Shown: positions 26,474 to 36,154, counted from the stretch's first letter. The stretch: 48,021 nucleotides of DNA from Moraxella atlantae NBRC 14588 (GCF_001591265.1 NZ_BCUL01000012.1:1-48021), one strand, 5' to 3'. The notes: a model not told the origin generated them from the sequence alone. Made by a program: numbers and translations.

Positions 26474-26817
26474 GATTCAATAGGCGCGCCAGTTTGTATG
26501 TCGGCGGCAGGCTGTGGCTGCACCTTGTGCAAGACTTCAAGCATATGCTGCAAAGTACGGCTAGCAGCTTGCTCACGCTCAAGCACTTGTTTGAGCTGTT
26601 CAGCTTGTGAAGATAAATTCAGCGCGCATAGCATGTACAATTCTTCGTTGTCGATCTGTGGTGTTTGTCTACGTATGTCTTGAATCATCGAATTTAGTGC
26701 CTTTTCGGCATGTTCTAAGGTTTCTACCTCGTCACTGGCGCAGTTCACCACGCGGTTACGGCCGTTGATGACGATAGTGACTTGTTTGATATTGTCGGCG
26801 TTATGTGAGGTTGTCAT
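26467..26817 (-). CDS. zapA: Cell division protein ZapA
   Basis: Binds and bundles FtsZ filaments at the division site. 116 residues. N-terminal globular head (KQVTIVINGRNRVVNCASDE) followed by LEHAEKALNSMIQDIRR, the usual ZapA pattern, and a C-terminal coiled coil (YMLCALNLSSQAEQLKQVLE). The C-terminal tail is longer than in E. coli ZapA and Pro/Gln-rich. Downstream of the zapB-like gene by 71 nt, the arrangement known from Pseudomonas. No clear ribosome binding site precedes the ATG. Overlaps the convergent small gene by 7 nt. Confidence 0.92.
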   Translation of the reverse strand: MTTSHNADNIKQVTIVINGRNRVVNCASDEVETLEHAEKALNSMIQDIRRQTPQIDNEELYMLCALNLSSQAEQLKQVLEREQAASRTLQHMLEVLHKVQPQPAADIQTGAPIESQ

Positions 26818-26888
26818 GATACGAATATTTATAGTTTAAATGTGGCGGATTGCTGCGTGTTAGCGGGTTTTAAAACTTTAATAACAAG

Positions 26889-27329
26889 TTAAGTTGGCGT
26901 ATCGGTGTCGATCTTGGTTAAACGCTCAAGCACGCGTTGGGCGTGTTCTGCCGCCACATGGTTTTTGTGCTGTAAGCGCTGGTTGTCTTCTTGCAAACGT
27001 TGGTAATCTTGCTGTAGGGTTTGCAATGCCCGTTGAGTGTCTTCTAGTTCGTTGGACAACACACTGTGCGATTCAGCAAGCGTTTGGTAACGCTCGTTGA
27101 TGTTGTCAAGTTGCTTGCTGTGTTCGCTAAGCTGCGCTTGAAGCTGTTGATTTTGCTCGCGAAAAATCACCGATTGGTTTTTGACTTGTTCAAAGGCTTC
27201 AAGCTCGACACTTGGACGCGCCTGCAACTCGGTAAGCTCGGCTTTAACGCGTTGGTAGTCATCTAAAATACCCGATAGCACGCGCTGAAGCTCGTCAAGT
27301 TGGGCGTTGAGGTCATAAGTCGCGCTCAT
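26889..27329 (-). CDS. ZapB-like coiled-coil protein (TIGR02449-type)
   Basis: 146 residues, almost entirely coiled coil (about 8-135), rich in Gln, Glu and Leu, without signal peptide. Its position between ygfB and zapA matches the TIGR02449 proteins of Pseudomonas, regarded as ZapB-like partners of the division ring. It is about twice the length of the usual 70-80 residue members, so either it is an extended form or a fusion with further coiled coil. ATG 27329 has AAGGA 11 nt upstream. Probably co-transcribed with zapA. Confidence 0.8.
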   Translation of the reverse strand: MSATYDLNAQLDELQRVLSGILDDYQRVKAELTELQARPSVELEAFEQVKNQSVIFREQNQQLQAQLSEHSKQLDNINERYQTLAESHSVLSNELEDTQRALQTLQQDYQRLQEDNQRLQHKNHVAAEHAQRVLERLTKIDTDTPT

Positions 27330-27426
27330 GGGGGTGGGGTGTCCTTGTCGTTACGGCGGTTGTTGCGGCGTTGTCGCGTCGCTTGATGTAGCAAATCTAA
27401 ATGAGACAGATGTCTAACAAATAATG

Positions 27427-27465
27427 TATGGCAAAAAGTATAACAAAACTTGCCATATTGAACAA
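27427..27465 (-). promoter_or_regulatory. Candidate promoter/operator of the zapB-like-zapA operon
   Basis: On the minus strand TTGTTC (27460-27465), 17-bp spacer, TATACT (27437-27442). The -10 is enclosed by a perfect inverted repeat TATGGCAA (27427-27434) / TTGCCATA (27450-27457), a good layout for a repressor site. Confidence 0.5.
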
Positions 27466-27540
27466 TCGACATTGAGCACCATTTAAGCGCAGATTGACAA
27501 AATTTTTTATGGCAATACGTGACTGCAAAAAGGTGTGATG

Positions 27541-28413
27541 ATGGATGATTTTGTTTCAGGTTGGCAAGACTGGCAAGCGGCGTTTGATGATTGGCGTGAT
27601 GTGTCAATCAGTGAGCTACACGGGCTGATGACAGGCGTGCTGACGGTGTGTGACGCGCCAACAGCGGCGGTGTGGCGGGCGTTGTTGGCGGAGCTGGGTT
27701 TTAGCGAGCTTGACGCATCAGCCCTTGAGCTTTTGACTGAAGAAGCCGAAGACGTAGCGGCGCAGCTCATAGATGGTGAAGAACGCTATCAGTTTAGCCC
27801 ACTGCTGCCCGATGATGAGCACGCGCTCAACGAGCGGCTTATGGCACTTAAGGACTGGGCAAATGGCTTTATGACAGGCTTTGGGGTGACCGATAGCGCG
27901 CTGCGTCCTGATGAGCGCGGACTGTTTGGCGATTTGGCAAAAGTTGGCGCGCTTGCCGTCACCGCCACAGATGCAGCGGCGTTTGAGGATTGGACAGACG
28001 ACAACGCCGACGATGAAGATGGCTGGCACGCAACCGCTGCGTTTGCCGATATTGGCGGCAATGGCGCAGACGATACGACAGAAGACACCGATGATGAGCT
28101 GGCAGGTTTAGATGACAACGCGCGCATGGAGCTAGCATACATGGAGCTGCTGGAGTTTGTTCGTATGGTGCCTGTCAGCGTGACGCAGGGGCGTGTGCGC
28201 AAAGCGGTGGATAAATTGCCGCTATTGGCAGGCTTTGCGGTCGATCGCCCGATTGGCTTACAAGGAGGACACAGCCAGCAAGCAAACGTAGACGCTGTGG
28301 CTGATTGGCTACCCGATGACGATGAGCAAGACTGGCAAGCGCAAAAAGATGCCAACGATGCGCACATTGCCAAACTAGCTTATGATGCAACGGTGAATAA
28401 GCGTCCGTCATAA
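27541..28413 (+). CDS. YgfB/UPF0149 family protein, enlarged
   Basis: About 290 residues against about 190 for typical YgfB. Core motifs are ISELHGLMTGVLTVCDAP near 22-39, LKDWANGFMTGFGV near 100-113 and AYMELLEFVRMVP near 198-210. A strongly acidic insert lies about 144-194 (WTDDNADDEDGW, DDTTEDTDDELAGLDD) and an extra C-terminal tail follows 210. In Pseudomonas YgfB represses the amidase activator AlpA and affects beta-lactam tolerance; a similar role here is inference only. Three close starts (GTG 27535, ATG 27538, ATG 27541); the last has the best spacing to AAGG. Divergent from the zap operon. Confidence 0.85.
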   Translation: MDDFVSGWQDWQAAFDDWRDVSISELHGLMTGVLTVCDAPTAAVWRALLAELGFSELDASALELLTEEAEDVAAQLIDGEERYQFSPLLPDDEHALNERLMALKDWANGFMTGFGVTDSALRPDERGLFGDLAKVGALAVTATDAAAFEDWTDDNADDEDGWHATAAFADIGGNGADDTTEDTDDELAGLDDNARMELAYMELLEFVRMVPVSVTQGRVRKAVDKLPLLAGFAVDRPIGLQGGHSQQANVDAVADWLPDDDEQDWQAQKDANDAHIAKLAYDATVNKRPS

Positions 28414-28423
28414 GCCTTTTGAC

Positions 28424-29023
28424 TTAAACCTTTTGAAAAATCAAATGTCCCATTTTTGCCTGTTTGGTTTTTAGGTAGTTTTCGTTGAGTGGGTTGATAC
28501 CGACCACAAGCGGCACGCGCTCAACGACTTGTACGCCAAGCGAGTTTAAATACGCGATTTTATCGGGGTTGTTGGTAATTAAACGCACCTTGTCCACGCC
28601 AACATGCGCAAGCATCGGGCGGCACATGTCATAGGTGCGTGCATCGGCAGGCAAGCCAAGCAAGAGGTTTGCCTCAAGCGTGTCATGCCCTTGGTCTTGT
28701 AAGGCATACGCGCGGATTTTGTTGGTCAAGCCAATGCCGCGCCCCTCTTGGCGCAAGTACAAAATCGCCCCACAGCCATCAGCTTGGATCATGCGCATGG
28801 TGGCTTGTAGCTGCGGTCCACAATCGCATTTGAGCGAGGCAAATGCATCACCCGTCAAGCATTCGCTATGAATACGCACCAAGGGCACGCGCGTGGGGTC
28901 TGCGGTTGGTAGCCCCACTGTGAGCATGACGTGTTCTTGCCCGTGCTCATTTTCAAACACATGAATGTCAAACATGCCATAAGCCGTTGGCAGTTGGGCT
29001 TTAGTCATAAACTGATAAGACAC
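28424..29023 (-). CDS. ribA: GTP cyclohydrolase II
   Basis: First step of riboflavin synthesis: opens the imidazole ring of GTP, releasing formate and pyrophosphate. 199 residues. Zinc ligands C55, C66 and C68 in [27 protein letters not shown] is the GTP-binding/catalytic loop; [13 protein letters not shown] and LITNNPDK follow. The start is GTG 29023, supported by AAGGA 7 nt upstream and the family N-terminus; ATG 29008 is weaker. It stands alone, 10 bp from the convergent ygfB gene; the 5' gap shows no recognised FMN riboswitch. Confidence 0.95.
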   Translation of the reverse strand: MSYQFMTKAQLPTAYGMFDIHVFENEHGQEHVMLTVGLPTADPTRVPLVRIHSECLTGDAFASLKCDCGPQLQATMRMIQADGCGAILYLRQEGRGIGLTNKIRAYALQDQGHDTLEANLLLGLPADARTYDMCRPMLAHVGVDKVRLITNNPDKIAYLNSLGVQVVERVPLVVGINPLNENYLKTKQAKMGHLIFQKV

Positions 29024-29404
29024 GTAGGACTCCTTTTGTAGGTTGCTGGGTGTGGGCTATGCGCTTGCTAGGTGGCAAACACGGACAGCGACAGATCTTT
29101 GATTTGCCAATGGGTACTAAATAATATGCCTTAAAATAAAGCTTGTTAAATGGTGGTAATCGCGAATTTTTCACGCCTGTTCACCAAAAATATCACACGT
29201 TTGCGCGCTGATTCATCATGCATGCAGCCGTGTTATATGGTTTTTGCATATTTTTGCCACGGTCAATAGGTGTTTTAGGTGACAAAAAAGTGCTATTATG
29301 CCACAGTCTTTTGCCAATCCTAGCTACTACCAGTTAATATCAAACACAGATGGCGCGGATTGGTGCAGTTGAGCCATCTGTTTACCGTGTTAATTTAGAT
29401 TTGT
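29024..29404. other. Divergent intergenic region ribA / dxs
   Basis: 381 bp with the dxs extended -10 at 29291-29299. No gene. The conserved blocks of an FMN riboswitch were not found upstream of ribA. Confidence 0.5.
29291..29299 (+). promoter_or_regulatory. Extended -10 promoter of dxs
   Basis: TGC-TATTAT, preceded by an A-run, about 105 nt before the dxs start. The -35 is poor. Confidence 0.5.
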
Positions 29405-31579
29405 ATGCTAAAAGCCAAGCCCTCTGCTAAGCCCACCGCTTCGTCTGCCACCCGCCAAAAAACCTTTAGCGAGATGTTGAGCACGCGCCCTGATACGCCG
29501 CTGCTTGATACCATTGACAGCCCTGCGGATTTAAAACATCTGGCACCTGCCCAACTGGTCACGCTTGCCGATGAGCTGCGTGCGTTTTTGCTGTACTCAA
29601 CGGGGGTAAGTGGTGGGCATTTTGGTGCCAATTTGGGCGTGGTTGAGCTGACCATTGCGCTGCATTATGTGTTTAACGCACCGCATGATCAACTGGTCTG
29701 GGACGTTGGGCACCAAGCCTATCCGCACAAGATTTTGACAGGACGGCGTGAGCGGCTGACCTCAATCCGCAGCCAACACGGCTTGACGGCGTTTCCTGAA
29801 CGTGGCGAATCTGAGTACGACAGCTTTGGCGTGGGGCATTCTTCAACCGCGATTTCGGCAGGATTGGGTATGTCGCTTGCCATGCGCTACTTGGGCGAAT
29901 CGGCGCGTGTGGCTTGTGTGGTGGGTGATGGCGCGATGACAGGCGGCATGGCATTTGAGGCGATGAACGACGCGGTCAATCAAAACGCAGATTTGCTGGT
30001 TGTGCTCAATGACAATGACATGTCAATTTCTAACGCCACAGGTGGTTTTTCTAAGCATTTAGCGATGCTGTGGCAACGCGGTTTGGCAGTCGATATCGAT
30101 AAAAATGGCAACGCGATTATCACCAAACGCAGCATTGCCAGTGACGACCGCCGCATTCGGCATTATCTACACATGGCAAATGACGCGTTTGGCGATATTT
30201 CAAGCAAAATTCCCAGTATGCTGGGCGAAAAAATAAGCGAAAAAGTTGCCGCTGGTGAATTTCCACCCACGCCTTCACAGCTTGAGACTTTGCCCGAAAA
30301 ATTGGCGACCAAAATCGCTGATAATTTATTTCCCGAAAACGTGTTTAAAGCGATTGGTTTTCAGTATTTTGGGCCGTTTGATGGGCATGATATCGAAAAA
30401 CTCACGCAAGTGTTTGAGCGTACCAAACGCCTATCAGGTGCGGTGTTGGTACACGTGCATACCGTCAAGGGCAAAGGATTTTTGCCCGCCGAAGGTGACC
30501 CTATCACCTACCACGCGATCGGCAAGTTAGCCACACCAAAATCGACAGCCCACCCACCTGATCAACCGATCAAGGCGGTCAAAAAATATTCACAGGTATT
30601 TGGTGAATTTATCTGCGATACCGCTGAACAAGACCAGCGCCTGATGGCCATCACACCTGCAATGGCAGAAGGTTCGGGTATGGTTGAGTTTGCCAAGCGT
30701 TTTCCCACACAGTTTTTTGATGTCGCGATTGCCGAGCAGCACGCGGTGACACTGGCGGCAGGCATGGCGACACAAGGTGTTAAGCCGATTGTGGCGATTT
30801 ATTCAACGTTTTTGCAACGCGGCTATGACCAGCTGATCCATGATGTCGCGCTACAAAACCTCAATGTCATGTTTGCCATTGACCGCGCAGGGCTGGTTGG
30901 TGAGGACGGCGCGACCCATGCAGGCGTATTTGATATGGCGTATTTGCGCTGCGTGCCCAACATCACCATCGCCGTGCCAAAGGATGAAAACGAGTGTTAT
31001 AATCTGCTCAAAACCTGCTACGCGCAAGATGGTGTGACGGCGGTGCGCTATCCACGCGGCACAGGCACAGGTGCACCGATCGACAAAACTGCCGCGCCTT
31101 ACCCGATTGGCAAGGCAGTGCTAGAAGCAACTTTTAACGCGCATGATACCAACGCACTTGGCGATAACACACTTGGCGATAACGCAGTGGCGCTATTGGC
31201 ATTTGGCACGATGACGCTAAACGCGTGTCAAGCCGCGCAAATTCTTAGCACACGCCATCCTACGCGCCAAATTCGCGTGTACAATATGCGCTTTGTCAAG
31301 CCATTAGACAGCGAGTTGTTAGCCGAATTGCTGCAAGCAGGTGACATTATCGTGACGCTAGAAGAACACCAAGTGATGGGCGGCGCAGGCAGTGCGGTCA
31401 ATGAAGCGTTGTTGGCACAAGCCGCCGACACAGGCAAAGCCAGCCCGACGATTTTAAACATCGGTATTGAGGATTACTTTGTGGCGCATGGCAGCCATAG
31501 CCAACAGCTTGCCACATGTGGGTTAGATGTTCAGGGGATTGTCGGCAAAATCGACAATTTACTTGGGAAATTGGCTTAA
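29405..31579 (+). CDS. dxs: 1-deoxy-D-xylulose-5-phosphate synthase
   Basis: Condenses pyruvate and glyceraldehyde 3-phosphate to DXP, entry step of the MEP isoprenoid pathway and source of thiamine and pyridoxal precursors. 724 residues, about 100 longer than the usual 620-640. The TPP-binding GDG is at 174-176 ([16 protein letters not shown]) and the catalytic Glu is E444 in [12 protein letters not shown]. Extra length comes from an N-terminal leader of about 25, an enlarged linker (about 230-330) and a small C-terminal-domain insert with a 15-bp tandem duplication. No good ribosome binding site precedes ATG 29405; ATG 29474 is an alternative. suhB follows 41 nt later. Confidence 0.95.
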   Translation: MLKAKPSAKPTASSATRQKTFSEMLSTRPDTPLLDTIDSPADLKHLAPAQLVTLADELRAFLLYSTGVSGGHFGANLGVVELTIALHYVFNAPHDQLVWDVGHQAYPHKILTGRRERLTSIRSQHGLTAFPERGESEYDSFGVGHSSTAISAGLGMSLAMRYLGESARVACVVGDGAMTGGMAFEAMNDAVNQNADLLVVLNDNDMSISNATGGFSKHLAMLWQRGLAVDIDKNGNAIITKRSIASDDRRIRHYLHMANDAFGDISSKIPSMLGEKISEKVAAGEFPPTPSQLETLPEKLATKIADNLFPENVFKAIGFQYFGPFDGHDIEKLTQVFERTKRLSGAVLVHVHTVKGKGFLPAEGDPITYHAIGKLATPKSTAHPPDQPIKAVKKYSQVFGEFICDTAEQDQRLMAITPAMAEGSGMVEFAKRFPTQFFDVAIAEQHAVTLAAGMATQGVKPIVAIYSTFLQRGYDQLIHDVALQNLNVMFAIDRAGLVGEDGATHAGVFDMAYLRCVPNITIAVPKDENECYNLLKTCYAQDGVTAVRYPRGTGTGAPIDKTAAPYPIGKAVLEATFNAHDTNALGDNTLGDNAVALLAFGTMTLNACQAAQILSTRHPTRQIRVYNMRFVKPLDSELLAELLQAGDIIVTLEEHQVMGGAGSAVNEALLAQAADTGKASPTILNIGIEDYFVAHGSHSQQLATCGLDVQGIVGKIDNLLGKLA
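31155..31184 (+). repeat. 15-bp tandem duplication inside dxs
   Basis: CACTTGGCGATAACA is followed directly by CACTTGGCGATAACG (14/15 identical), giving the peptide repeat [10 protein letters not shown]. In frame, so it adds five residues. Confidence 0.9.
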
Positions 31580-31620
31580 AAAATTTATTAATTTTAAATG
31601 GTAAGGGTAAAAGGTAAAGT

Positions 31621-32454
31621 ATGGAACCAATGGTCGTCATGGCGGCACGTGCCGCACAGCGTGTCGGGCAAGAGATTTTAAACGCGCACCAAAATCGCCA
31701 TAAAATCGAGCTGAATATCGAAAGCAAAGGCTTAGAAGGTCTTGTCACCCAAATCGACCGTTACAGCGAAGAGCTGGTTATCGCCTTGCTGCGTGAAAGC
31801 TACCCCAACCATTCATTTTTGGGTGAAGAGTTTGGCCTACAAGAAGGGCAGGGTAACGACGCAGATTGGTGCTGGGTGATTGACCCATTAGATGGTACAC
31901 ACAACTTTGTTCACGGTGTGCCGCATTTTAGCGTGTCTATCGGCGTGCAAAAAAATGGCGTGACCGAACACGGCGTGGTATATGACCCCGTGCGCGATGA
32001 GTTATTTTCTGCCAGCCGTGGCAAAGGCGCGCGTCTCAATCAACGCCGTATCCAAGTCAGCGAGCGCAAAACCATCAGCGGAGGGCTGTTCACCACAGGT
32101 CATCCTGTGGAGCGCAAACGCGGTGGCGAAACCGTGAGCTATGCCGCGCAGCATTTTGCCAGTTTGCAAAAAATCTGTGAGGCAGGCGGGCAGGTGCGCC
32201 GTTTGGGCTCGGCAGCGTTGGATTTGGCATACGTTGCGGCAGGGCGTTTTGATGGCTATTTTGAAATGTCATTAAAGCCATGGGATATCTGCGCGGGTGA
32301 ATTGATTGTCAATGAAGCGCGCGGCACGGTGGTGGATCACACGGGCGCGCATAATGCCATGACGACAGGCTCAATTTTTGCCTGTAACGTCAAAATGCTC
32401 AAGCCCTTGATGCAGATGGTGGTGCCCATCTGGGGCGACGCGGTGCGTGGCTGA
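31621..32454 (+). CDS. suhB: Inositol-1-monophosphatase SuhB
   Basis: Mg-dependent inositol monophosphatase; the SuhB form also acts as a NusA-binding factor in rRNA antitermination in E. coli. 277 residues. Metal-site motifs are GEEFG (E69/E70), WVIDPLDGTHNF (D88, D91) and KPWDICAGELI (D222). AAGG in the 41-nt gap after dxs suggests co-transcription. Followed by a strong terminator. Confidence 0.93.
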   Translation: MEPMVVMAARAAQRVGQEILNAHQNRHKIELNIESKGLEGLVTQIDRYSEELVIALLRESYPNHSFLGEEFGLQEGQGNDADWCWVIDPLDGTHNFVHGVPHFSVSIGVQKNGVTEHGVVYDPVRDELFSASRGKGARLNQRRIQVSERKTISGGLFTTGHPVERKRGGETVSYAAQHFASLQKICEAGGQVRRLGSAALDLAYVAAGRFDGYFEMSLKPWDICAGELIVNEARGTVVDHTGAHNAMTTGSIFACNVKMLKPLMQMVVPIWGDAVRG

Positions 32455-32466
32455 GGTGAGCGCGCA

Positions 32467-32494
32467 TTGATAGCAGATGATTGATAGCAGATGA
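32467..32494 (+). repeat. Perfect 14-bp tandem duplication after suhB
   Basis: TTGATAGCAGATGA occurs twice back to back (32467-32480, 32481-32494), directly before the suhB terminator. Confidence 0.95.
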
Positions 32495-32498
32495 TAGT

Positions 32499-32526
32499 AC
32501 CCAAGTCTATTGACTTGGGTTTTTTT
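32499..32526 (+). terminator. Terminator of dxs-suhB
   Basis: A perfect 9-bp stem ACCCAAGTC/GACTTGGGT (32499-32507 and 32512-32520) with a 4-nt loop, then a T-run. Confidence 0.94.
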
Positions 32527-33013
32527 GTAAATATTGAATATTTGTCGATACAATGACATTTTTTCATGCCAAGTTACATGTTTTCTAAATAGTCGCAGCG
32601 TTTAAACATTCTCTAACCAAAAACCGACAAAATTTCAGCCATATTTCTAGCATCAGCGTATAATAGAAGCGTTTTTGGTAGCTTCTTTTTATCTTCTCTA
32701 GGTGTATTTTCGAAGCAAGTTTTGGTGAGCTGGGGCATTGTTTTTGCTCAAGATGTCCACACAAAGACTTGCATCAACGGGCATTCATTGCTTTGTATAT
32801 GATAGATATTTTTACAGTGATTACACGCAATTAAACACACAACGGTGATTGATTGAACGATGCGTGCAACGTAACAGCGGTTGCTCGGGCAAGTGACAGC
32901 AGCGTTTTTAGGCCCTGACTGTTAAGCACTAAATGAAGCTTTAGGCTTGTACGATTGGGGCTTATAGTGTTGGGTTTGTGTCGTTTGGTCAAAAACGGTT
33001 GGCGGAGTTGGCT
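32527..33013. other. Long intergenic region upstream of cydA
   Basis: About 490 bp between the suhB terminator and cydA, the longest gene-free stretch in the window. It contains a TATAAT at 32659-32664 without a good -35, a small GAAGC/GCTTC hairpin followed by Ts (32665-32690), and a weak promoter candidate close to cydA (32940-32968). No FNR-type TTGAT-N4-ATCAA site was found. No supported gene. The size suggests regulatory content for oxygen control. Confidence 0.5.
32940..32968 (+). promoter_or_regulatory. Candidate cydA promoter
   Basis: TTTAGG (32940-32945), 17-bp spacer, TATAGT (32963-32968), about 45 nt before the cydA start. Weak -35, so tentative. Confidence 0.35.
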
Positions 33014-34723
33014 ATGATTACAGAACACTTGGTTGATGTATCGCGGCTGCAGTTTGCGGTTACCGCGTTGTATCATTTTTTGTTTGTTCCGCTCACGCTG
33101 GGTATGGTGTGGCTACTCGTTATCATGGAGTCGATGTACGTGATGACGGGCAAGGTAATTTGGAAAGACCTCACCCAGTATTGGGGCAAACTGTTTGGGA
33201 TTAACTTTGCCTTAGGGGTGACAACAGGGATTACGATGGAATTCCAGTTTGGCACCAACTGGGCGTATTATTCGCAGTACGTCGGCGATTTGTTCGGCGC
33301 ACCGCTTGCCATCGAAGGCTTGATGGCATTCTTTTTAGAATCGACGATGGTCGGGTTGTTTTTCTTTGGCTGGGATAAGCTATCGCGGCGGCAACATTTG
33401 ATTACCACGATGTTGATGGCATTGGGTACCAACTTGTCAGCGTTATGGATTTTGATTGCCAATGGTTGGATGCAAAATCCTGTTGGCGCTGAGTTTAATT
33501 ACCAAACCATGCGCATGGAGATGACCAGCGTCACTGAGGTGTTGTTCAACACGATTTCACAAGCCAAATTTGTCCATACGGTGGCGGCAGGCTATTGTGT
33601 GGCGGCGGTGTTTGTGTTGTCGATTTCTGCCATGAATCTGCTGAAAAAACGCAACGTGGACTTTTTTAAACGCAGTTTTCAGGTTGCAGCAGCGTTTGGT
33701 TTTGCAGCGGCAGCCAGCGTGATTGTGCTGGGCGATGAGTCAGGTTATTCGATTGGTGAGGCGCAGCACACCAAGCTTGCTACGATTGAGGCGATTTGGG
33801 AAACTGAACCTGCACCAGCAGATTTTACTTTGATTGCTTGGCCTGACCAAAAAGCAGGCAAAGACGATTGGAGCGTAAAAATCCCGTATTTGATGGGGCT
33901 TATCGGTACGCGTTCGTTGGATACACCGATTCCAGGTATTAAGCAAATTAAAGAAAAAAACCACCAACGCATTTTGCAAGGTCAGCAAGCGGTGGTATTG
34001 CTTAATCAGCTGCGCGACAATCCTGAAAACCCTGTCCTAAAAGCGCAATTTGATAAGGTCAAAGATGATTTGGGCTTTGGTTTATTGCTGCTTAAATACA
34101 CCCAAGATGTGGGTAGTGCTACACCTGAGATGATTAACAAGGCAGTGGATGACACCATTCCACGTGTACTACCGATGTTCTTTGCGTTTCGTATCATGGT
34201 TGGTATGGGCGTGTTGATGTTGGCGTTGTTTGCGGTCAGTTTGTGGTCAAGCGTCAAAGGCAACTTTATGCAAAAACCATGGTTATTGCGTTGGGCGATG
34301 TATATGTTGCCTGTGCCTTGGATTGCGGTAGAAACAGGCTGGTTTGTTGCAGAGTATGGTCGCCAGCCTTGGACGGTGTACGGTATGCTGCCTACAGGGT
34401 TGTCGGTATCTAATATCAGCGTGACCAATGTGTATTTATCGTTTGCAGGGTTTGTGCTGTTTTATACCGTGTTGTTTGTCATCGAAGTGTATTTGATGGT
34501 CAAATACGTGCGTAAAGGTCCTGCTAGCCTTGGCACAGGACGTTATGAGGGTGAGGATGATTCAACCCATATCACCCACAAGCCAACAGGCGGCGGTTCG
34601 GGCGGCTCAGGTGGTGGACGTGGCACACAAGACAAAGACAGTAAAACTGTGAGTGATCCTCAAGGCGGCTTTGGCGGTGCGGTGCCTGCGTATGCCCGTC
34701 AGGAGGTCAAGCATGTTATTTGA
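33014..34723 (+). CDS. cydA: Cytochrome bd ubiquinol oxidase subunit I
   Basis: Quinol-oxidising, haem-bearing subunit of the high-affinity bd oxidase in the inner membrane. 569 residues. Haem ligands correspond to H21 ([13 protein letters not shown]), H188 ([11 protein letters not shown]) and M395 (FRIMVGMG), two residues offset from the E. coli H19/H186/M393. [29 protein letters not shown] marks the quinol loop. After the last membrane helix there is a hydrophilic tail with a Gly-rich run ([12 protein letters not shown], about 530-541). ATG 33014 has GGAG 6 nt upstream; a GTG at 32978 is rejected. Overlaps cydB by 11 nt. Confidence 0.97.
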   Translation: MITEHLVDVSRLQFAVTALYHFLFVPLTLGMVWLLVIMESMYVMTGKVIWKDLTQYWGKLFGINFALGVTTGITMEFQFGTNWAYYSQYVGDLFGAPLAIEGLMAFFLESTMVGLFFFGWDKLSRRQHLITTMLMALGTNLSALWILIANGWMQNPVGAEFNYQTMRMEMTSVTEVLFNTISQAKFVHTVAAGYCVAAVFVLSISAMNLLKKRNVDFFKRSFQVAAAFGFAAAASVIVLGDESGYSIGEAQHTKLATIEAIWETEPAPADFTLIAWPDQKAGKDDWSVKIPYLMGLIGTRSLDTPIPGIKQIKEKNHQRILQGQQAVVLLNQLRDNPENPVLKAQFDKVKDDLGFGLLLLKYTQDVGSATPEMINKAVDDTIPRVLPMFFAFRIMVGMGVLMLALFAVSLWSSVKGNFMQKPWLLRWAMYMLPVPWIAVETGWFVAEYGRQPWTVYGMLPTGLSVSNISVTNVYLSFAGFVLFYTVLFVIEVYLMVKYVRKGPASLGTGRYEGEDDSTHITHKPTGGGSGGSGGGRGTQDKDSKTVSDPQGGFGGAVPAYARQEVKHVI

Positions 34724-35852
34724 TTATGCGACACTCAAGCTGATTTGGTGGTTATTCGTCGGCGTGCTGCTGATTGGCTTTGCTATCATGGATGGGCATG
34801 ACATGGGTGTGGGTACGCTCTTGCCGTTTGTTGGGCGTACCGACACCGAACGCCGCGTGGCGATCAACAGTGTGGCAGCGCACTGGGAGGGCAACCAAGC
34901 GTGGTTTATTTCGGCAGGCGGCTCGTTGTTCGCCGCTTGGCCGATGGTGTATGCCACCGCGTTTAGTGGATTTTATTGGGCGTTGATGGCAGTGCTGTGG
35001 GCGTTGTTTTTGCGCCCCGTGGGTTTTAAATATCGCAGTATGTTGGCAAATCCCAAATGGCGTAACGCATGGGACTGGGCGTTGTTTGTCGGTTCGGTGG
35101 TGCCTGCGTTGGTGTTTGGCGTGGCGTTTGGCAATTTGTTTTCGGGTGCGCCGTTTGAATTTAACTCGTATCTGGTTTCGACTTACTCAGGTTCATTTTG
35201 GGCATTGCTCAATCCGTTTGCCTTGCTGTGCGGTTTGGTCAGTGTAGCAATGCTGACGGTGCAAGGCGGTTGTTATTTAGCCTTGCGTACGGTAGGCGCG
35301 GTGCAGATGCGTACGGTGCGTTATACCACTTGGGCGGCGATTGCCATGGTGGTGTTGTTCGTGTTGGGCGGTTTTTGGGTCAGTCAATTAACAGGCTATC
35401 GCGTGACCTCAACCATCGACCCCAATGCCTTGCCCAATCCACTGGCAAAAACCGTTGTGCAAGAGACAGGCGCATGGCTGACCAACTACCGCAATTATCC
35501 CATTGCGTGGGTATTGCCTGTGCTAGGCACGTTCATGCCATTGGTGGCGGTGGGTTTGATGCGTAAAGGGCATAATCTTGCTGCGATGGTGGCATCAAGC
35601 CTTGCCATCGTGGGCGTGATTAGCACGGCGGCGGTGGCGTTGTTTCCGTTTGTGTTGCCATCGTCCAAAGACCCGCGCTCAAGTCTCACACTGTGGGATT
35701 GTGTATCTAGCCAATTTACCTTGATGGTGATGGTGTATGTGGTGGTTATTATGTTGCCGATTATCATTGGCTATACCACATGGGCGTATCGAGTGCTAAG
35801 TGGTAAAATCACGCCTGCACACATTCAGCAAAACGACCACGGCTTGTATTAA
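34713..35852 (+). CDS. cydB: Cytochrome bd ubiquinol oxidase subunit II
   Basis: Second membrane subunit of the bd oxidase. 379 residues with about eight membrane segments; the CydB N-terminus [27 protein letters not shown] and the [10 protein letters not shown] motif are clear. AGGAGG at 34701-34706 sits inside the end of cydA, 6 nt before the ATG, and the genes overlap by 11 nt, so they are coupled. cydX follows after 32 nt. Confidence 0.97.
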   Translation: MLFDYATLKLIWWLFVGVLLIGFAIMDGHDMGVGTLLPFVGRTDTERRVAINSVAAHWEGNQAWFISAGGSLFAAWPMVYATAFSGFYWALMAVLWALFLRPVGFKYRSMLANPKWRNAWDWALFVGSVVPALVFGVAFGNLFSGAPFEFNSYLVSTYSGSFWALLNPFALLCGLVSVAMLTVQGGCYLALRTVGAVQMRTVRYTTWAAIAMVVLFVLGGFWVSQLTGYRVTSTIDPNALPNPLAKTVVQETGAWLTNYRNYPIAWVLPVLGTFMPLVAVGLMRKGHNLAAMVASSLAIVGVISTAAVALFPFVLPSSKDPRSSLTLWDCVSSQFTLMVMVYVVVIMLPIIIGYTTWAYRVLSGKITPAHIQQNDHGLY

Positions 35853-35884
35853 GCCGCAACCATACGCACGACGAGGAGAACATA

Positions 35885-36154
35885 ATGTGGTATTTTGCAT
35901 GGATCTTGGGTTTGGGCTTTGCCGTGTTGTTAGCGATTTTAAACGCGCTATGGCTTGAGAATGCCGACGCGCGTGAAAAAGCCTTTGCACCCAATGTGGG
36001 CAAAGATGGCAAGGGCGACCACGCAACCAACCATCAGGCACATTCCATCAACAGTCCTGAACAAGACAAGCACAAAGAAGGCACGCAAACTGAAGGCAAC
36101 CCAACCGAAGATGCCAAAAAAACGGGTGATATTGAGGACAATGAACCAGCCTAG
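35885..36154 (+). CDS. cydX: Cytochrome bd small subunit CydX with long C-terminal tail
   Basis: Single-helix subunit that stabilises the bd oxidase haems. The first 30 residues are a classic CydX (MWYFAWILGLGFAVLLAIL, then ALWLENAD). Residues about 31-89 are an additional hydrophilic, highly charged tail (KDGKGDHATNHQ, EQDKHKEGTQTEGNPTED), which more than doubles the 37-residue E. coli protein. GAGGAG precedes the ATG. Placed directly after cydB as expected. Confidence 0.93.
   Translation: MWYFAWILGLGFAVLLAILNALWLENADAREKAFAPNVGKDGKGDHATNHQAHSINSPEQDKHKEGTQTEGNPTEDAKKTGDIEDNEPA

Noticed and set aside
26467-27329. 6S RNA gene beside zapA
   Set aside because: In Pseudomonas ssrS lies downstream of zapA, but here the convergent small gene overlaps zapA and leaves no room.
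28424-29404. FMN riboswitch before ribA
   Set aside because: The conserved RFN blocks were not found in the 381-bp gap.
32665-32690. Transcription attenuator before cydA
   Set aside because: The GAAGC/GCTTC hairpin with Ts overlaps the predicted transcription start of the nearest -10 and has a short stem, so it would not act as a leader terminator for that promoter.
32527-33013. FNR or ArcA operator upstream of cydA
   Set aside because: Only half-site resemblance (TTGAT…CGATG near 32850) was found, so no site is claimed.
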